Source: Neisseria lactamica NS19 (GTDB taxonomy: Bacteria; Pseudomonadota; Gammaproteobacteria; Burkholderiales; Neisseriaceae). Taken from it: a DNA stretch of 23,325 nt. The stretch lies in assembly GCA_000193795.2 (NCBI GenBank), contig AEPI01000008.1, positions 1 to 23,325 on the forward strand, read 5' to 3'. This document shows positions 21,403 to 23,325 of this stretch, piece by piece. Within the stretch, counting starts at the first letter, position 1. Every line of letters begins with the position of its first letter. The position numbers and the translations under genes are program-made. The notes beneath the pieces were generated by a model that saw only the letters and a program-made list of their open reading frames with translations, was not told the origin of the DNA and did not search any database.

Positions 21403-21809
21403 TGGAAATTCGGGCAATAAAATATACGGCAACGGTTGCGGTACTGGCATTTACGGTTGCAGGCTGTCAGTTGGCAGGTTGGTATAAGTGTTCGTCCCTG
21501 TCCGGCTGGTGTAAGCCGAGAAAACCGGCCGCCATCGATTTTTGGGATATTGGCGGCGAGAGTCCGCCGTCTTTAGAGGATTACGAGATACCGCTTTCAG
21601 ACGGCAATCGTTCCGTCAGGGCAAACGAATATGAATCCGCGCAAAACTCTTACTTTTACAGGAAAATAAGGAAATTTAAAGCCTGCGGGCTGGATTGGCA
21701 GACGCGTGACGGCAAACCTTTGATCGAGACGTTCAAACAGGAAGGTTTTGATTGTTTGGAAAAGCAGGGGTTGAGGCGCAACGGTCTGTCCGAGCGCGTC
21801 CGATGGTAA
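21399..21809 (+). CDS. Hypothetical lipoprotein between yggS and proC
   Basis: The 136-residue product (or 135 from ATG 21402) has a lipoprotein signal, MMEIRAIKYTATVAVLAFTVAGC, with lipobox VAGC and Cys23. Mature features include WYKCSSLSGWCKPRKP, an acidic middle, and CGLDWQTRDGKPLIETFKQEGFDCLEKQGL near the C-terminus (quoted in part), so four further Cys could form two disulfides. The ATG overlaps the yggS stop, implying translational coupling, with AAAAGGGG as ribosome site. A 10-mer DUS core lies at 21598-21607 region. I know no function; in-operon placement next to yggS and proC does not obviously explain an envelope lipoprotein. Confidence 0.8.
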   Translation: MMEIRAIKYTATVAVLAFTVAGCQLAGWYKCSSLSGWCKPRKPAAIDFWDIGGESPPSLEDYEIPLSDGNRSVRANEYESAQNSYFYRKIRKFKACGLDWQTRDGKPLIETFKQEGFDCLEKQGLRRNGLSERVRW

Positions 21810-21857
21810 AAAATTGGGAATTAATTTAGTAAGGTAATTTTGAATAGGGTAGAAATA

Positions 21858-22649
21858 ATGAATGTTTATTTTCTCGGCGGCGGCAATATGGCGGCGGCCA
21901 TCGCAGGCGGATTGGTCAAACAAGGGGGATACCGTATCCATATAGCCAACCGTGGCGTGGAAAAGCGCGAACGTTTGAAAAAAGAGTTGGGCGTCGAAAC
22001 TTCTGAAACCTTGCCGGAGCTTCATTCCGATGATGTTTTAATCCTCGCCGTCAAACCTCAGGATATGGAAATTGCGTGTAAGAATATCCGCACCAACGGC
22101 GCATTGGTGCTTTCTGTCGCAGCCGGATTGTCAGTCGATACGCTCAGCCGTTACCTCGGGGGAACACGCCGCATTGTCCGGGTTATGCCGAATACGCCCG
22201 GAAAAATCGGGCTGGGCGTATCCGGTATGTTTGCCGAAGCGGAAGTATCGGAAACAGACCGCAAAATTGCCGATCAAATGATGAAATCTGTCGGTTTGAC
22301 TGTTTGGTCGGATGACGAGGAAAAAATGCACAGCATTACCGGCATCAGCGGCAGCGGGCCGGCTTATGTGTTTTATCTGCTGGACGCATTGCAGAATGCC
22401 GCCATTGGTCAGGGTTTTAACGAAGAAGAAGCCCGCGCGCTCAGTTTGGCAACATTCAAAGGCGCAGTTTCTCTTGCCGAGCAGACGGGTGAAGATTTCG
22501 GACAGCTTCAAAAAAATGTTACATCCAAAGGAGGGACGACCTATGAGGCTCTGGAAGCCTTCAGACGGCATCGTGTCGCCGAAGCTATAAATGAAGGCGT
22601 TTGTGCCTGCGTGCGCCGTTCGCAGGAAATGGAACGGCAATATCAATAA
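21858..22649 (+). CDS. proC: Pyrroline-5-carboxylate reductase
   Basis: ProC reduces pyrroline-5-carboxylate to L-proline with NAD(P)H, the last step of proline synthesis, in the cytosol. The 263-residue length fits. The N-terminal Rossmann motif is FLGGGNMAAAI (5-15), followed by AVKPQ, VRVMPNTP, and the C-terminal dimerisation/active-site region with GISGSGPAYVF and TSKGGTTYEAL. ATG 21858 is chosen over TTG 21840 because it gives the normal MNVYFLGGGNM start; AGGG lies eight bases upstream. A DUS (22560-22571) is embedded and encodes Phe-Arg-Arg-His near the C-terminus. Confidence 0.96.
   Translation: MNVYFLGGGNMAAAIAGGLVKQGGYRIHIANRGVEKRERLKKELGVETSETLPELHSDDVLILAVKPQDMEIACKNIRTNGALVLSVAAGLSVDTLSRYLGGTRRIVRVMPNTPGKIGLGVSGMFAEAEVSETDRKIADQMMKSVGLTVWSDDEEKMHSITGISGSGPAYVFYLLDALQNAAIGQGFNEEEARALSLATFKGAVSLAEQTGEDFGQLQKNVTSKGGTTYEALEAFRRHRVAEAINEGVCACVRRSQEMERQYQ
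22560..22571 (-). repeat. DNA uptake sequence inside proC
   Basis: A perfect 12-mer on the minus strand within the last 30 codons of proC. Confidence 0.9.
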
Positions 22650-22680
22650 TGTAAAGAAAATAAAAAAACAATCCAAAACG

Positions 22681-22689
22681 TGTTATTAT
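22681..22689 (+). promoter_or_regulatory. Candidate extended -10 promoter for dksA
   Basis: TG-T-TATTAT is an extended -10 motif with no clear -35. Transcription would start near 22696, giving a leader of about 100 nt. The leader contains a direct repeat TTATAAAAA (22697-22705 and 22724-22732), a small AGGC/GCCT hairpin between them, and a terminator-like hairpin. Confidence 0.45.
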
Positions 22690-22742
22690 GCGCGTTTTAT
22701 AAAAACGCCTTAGGCAATAAGCCTTATAAAAATCAAAGGAAT

Positions 22743-22771
22743 AAAGCCACTTTGTGGTGCTTTGTTTTTTT
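22743..22771 (+). terminator. Terminator-like hairpin in the dksA leader
   Basis: AAAG-CCAC (22743-22750) pairs with GTGG-(TG)-CTTT (22754-22763), followed by G and seven T (22765-22771). It could end proC transcripts, but it also lies downstream of the candidate dksA promoter and only 24 bases before the dksA ATG, so dksA transcription would have to pass it. Confidence 0.6.
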
Positions 22772-22795
22772 CGGTGAACCGAGAGGACATACATT

Positions 22796-23212
22796 ATGGC
22801 AAAGCTGACGGAACAAGATATTTTAAATTGGAACGGGCCGGAAGACGATTATATGAATGACGATCATCTGGCTTTTTTCCGCGAATTGCTGGTAAAAATG
22901 CAAGATGAACTCATCGAAAATGCTTCCGCTACGACAGGGCATCTCCAAGAACACGAATCAGCCCCCGATCCGGCCGACCGCGCCACCCAGGAAGAGGAGT
23001 ATGCATTGGAACTCCGCACCCGAGATCGCGAGCGCAAACTCCTTGGCAAAATACAGGCGACCATCCGCAATATTGACGGGGGCGATTATGGATTCTGTGC
23101 CGATATGGGAGAACCTATCGGTCTGAAACGGCTGCTGGCGCGCCCGACCGCCACTTTGTCCGTAGAGGCGCAAGAACGCCGGGAGAGAATGAAAAAACAG
23201 TTTGCTGACTGA
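22796..23212 (+). CDS. dksA: DksA-type RNA polymerase-binding transcription factor with a degenerate zinc finger
   Basis: The 138-residue protein binds the RNA polymerase secondary channel and works with ppGpp in stringent control. The coiled coil (about 25-95) carries the DxxDRA tip motif as Asp58-Pro-Ala-Asp61-Arg-Ala, the functional acidic pair of the family. The C-terminal globular domain keeps the DksA framework (GDYGFCADMGEPIGLKRL, ARPTA) but only one of the four zinc-finger cysteines, Cys101; the others are Met, Leu/Ser and Ala. This resembles the zinc-independent DksA2 type. GAGAGGAC is a strong ribosome site. A DUS-pair terminator follows 14 bases after the stop. Confidence 0.95.
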   Translation: MAKLTEQDILNWNGPEDDYMNDDHLAFFRELLVKMQDELIENASATTGHLQEHESAPDPADRATQEEEYALELRTRDRERKLLGKIQATIRNIDGGDYGFCADMGEPIGLKRLLARPTATLSVEAQERRERMKKQFAD

Positions 23213-23226
23213 TAGCGGCAAACAAA

Positions 23227-23259
23227 ATGCCGTCTGAAGCCCCGAGTTTCAGACGGCAT
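23227..23259. terminator. DUS inverted-pair terminator after dksA
   Basis: ATGCCGTCTGAA (23227-23238) pairs with TTCAGACGGCAT (23248-23259) around a 9-nt loop, 14 bases after the dksA stop. Confidence 0.85.
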
Positions 23260-23325
23260 ATTCACAAAGGCGCATCAGTCGGAGGAAGGGATTGTCGGAG
23301 GCGGCGCAGCATTTGGCAGAAACAA

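Noticed and set aside
23249..23325. Possible 3' end of a minus-strand gene at the window edge (two frames stop here, one inside the DUS, ending CEYAV)
   Set aside because: Only 25 codons are visible and two frames are equally open, so no call can be supported.

Overview
The window is a stretch of Neisseria chromosome, from the N. meningitidis / N. gonorrhoeae / N. lactamica group; I cannot separate these species from sequence alone. Three things point there. The 12-mer neisserial DNA uptake sequence (DUS) ATGCCGTCTGAA, either strand, occurs at least 21 times, often as inverted pairs after genes. There is a dRS3/NIME-type repeat array near 15.6-15.9 kb. The gene content is typical: GNA33-type MltA, the MsrA/MsrB 'PilB' protein divergent from FtsY ('PilA'), and PilT/PilU. 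No rRNA, tRNA, CRISPR array, insertion sequence or prophage was recognised. Most of the window is ordinary core genome.

Layout. 1-850: a promoter with an 11-A tract in its spacer, a strongly folded leader holding a possible 29-residue Cys/His-rich peptide, then a small lipoprotein. 1.0-2.35 kb (-): mltA. 2.57-5.98 kb (+): efeU-efeO-efeB iron uptake. 6.05-8.69 kb (-): phnA/yjdM, an AT-rich lipoprotein gene, glmU and another small lipoprotein. 8.89-11.34 kb (+): a ThiB-like binding protein, an MscS channel and a CinA C-terminal type amidase. 11.4-13.47 kb (-): a small membrane protein and msrAB. 13.6-15.5 kb (+): ftsY and a Cys-rich DUF3079 protein. 15.6-15.9 kb: NIME repeats. 16.0-20.6 kb (-): yccS, a frameshifted pilU, and pilT. 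20.7-23.2 kb (+): yggS, a lipoprotein, proC and dksA. The 23213-23325 tail holds a DUS hairpin and no supported gene.

Functional themes. Envelope and surface: MltA, GlmU, five small or large lipoproteins, MscS, YccS. Metal and redox: the EfeUOB tripartite iron system and the MsrAB repair enzyme. Type IV pilus retraction: PilT/PilU. Amino-acid and PLP homeostasis: YggS, ProC. Stringent control: a DksA that lacks most zinc-finger cysteines.

The observations most worth checking are: (1) pilU is split by a 7-A run that forms a perfect A_AAA_AAC slippery heptamer, and a -1 shift there enters the intact PilU frame; (2) the Cys/His-rich small ORF in a folded leader behind a promoter that may be phase-variable; (3) a terminator-like hairpin in the dksA leader; (4) a 120-bp in-frame duplication in ftsY in which DUS copies encode protein; (5) an AT-rich lipoprotein gene flanked by 8-bp direct repeats after glmU.
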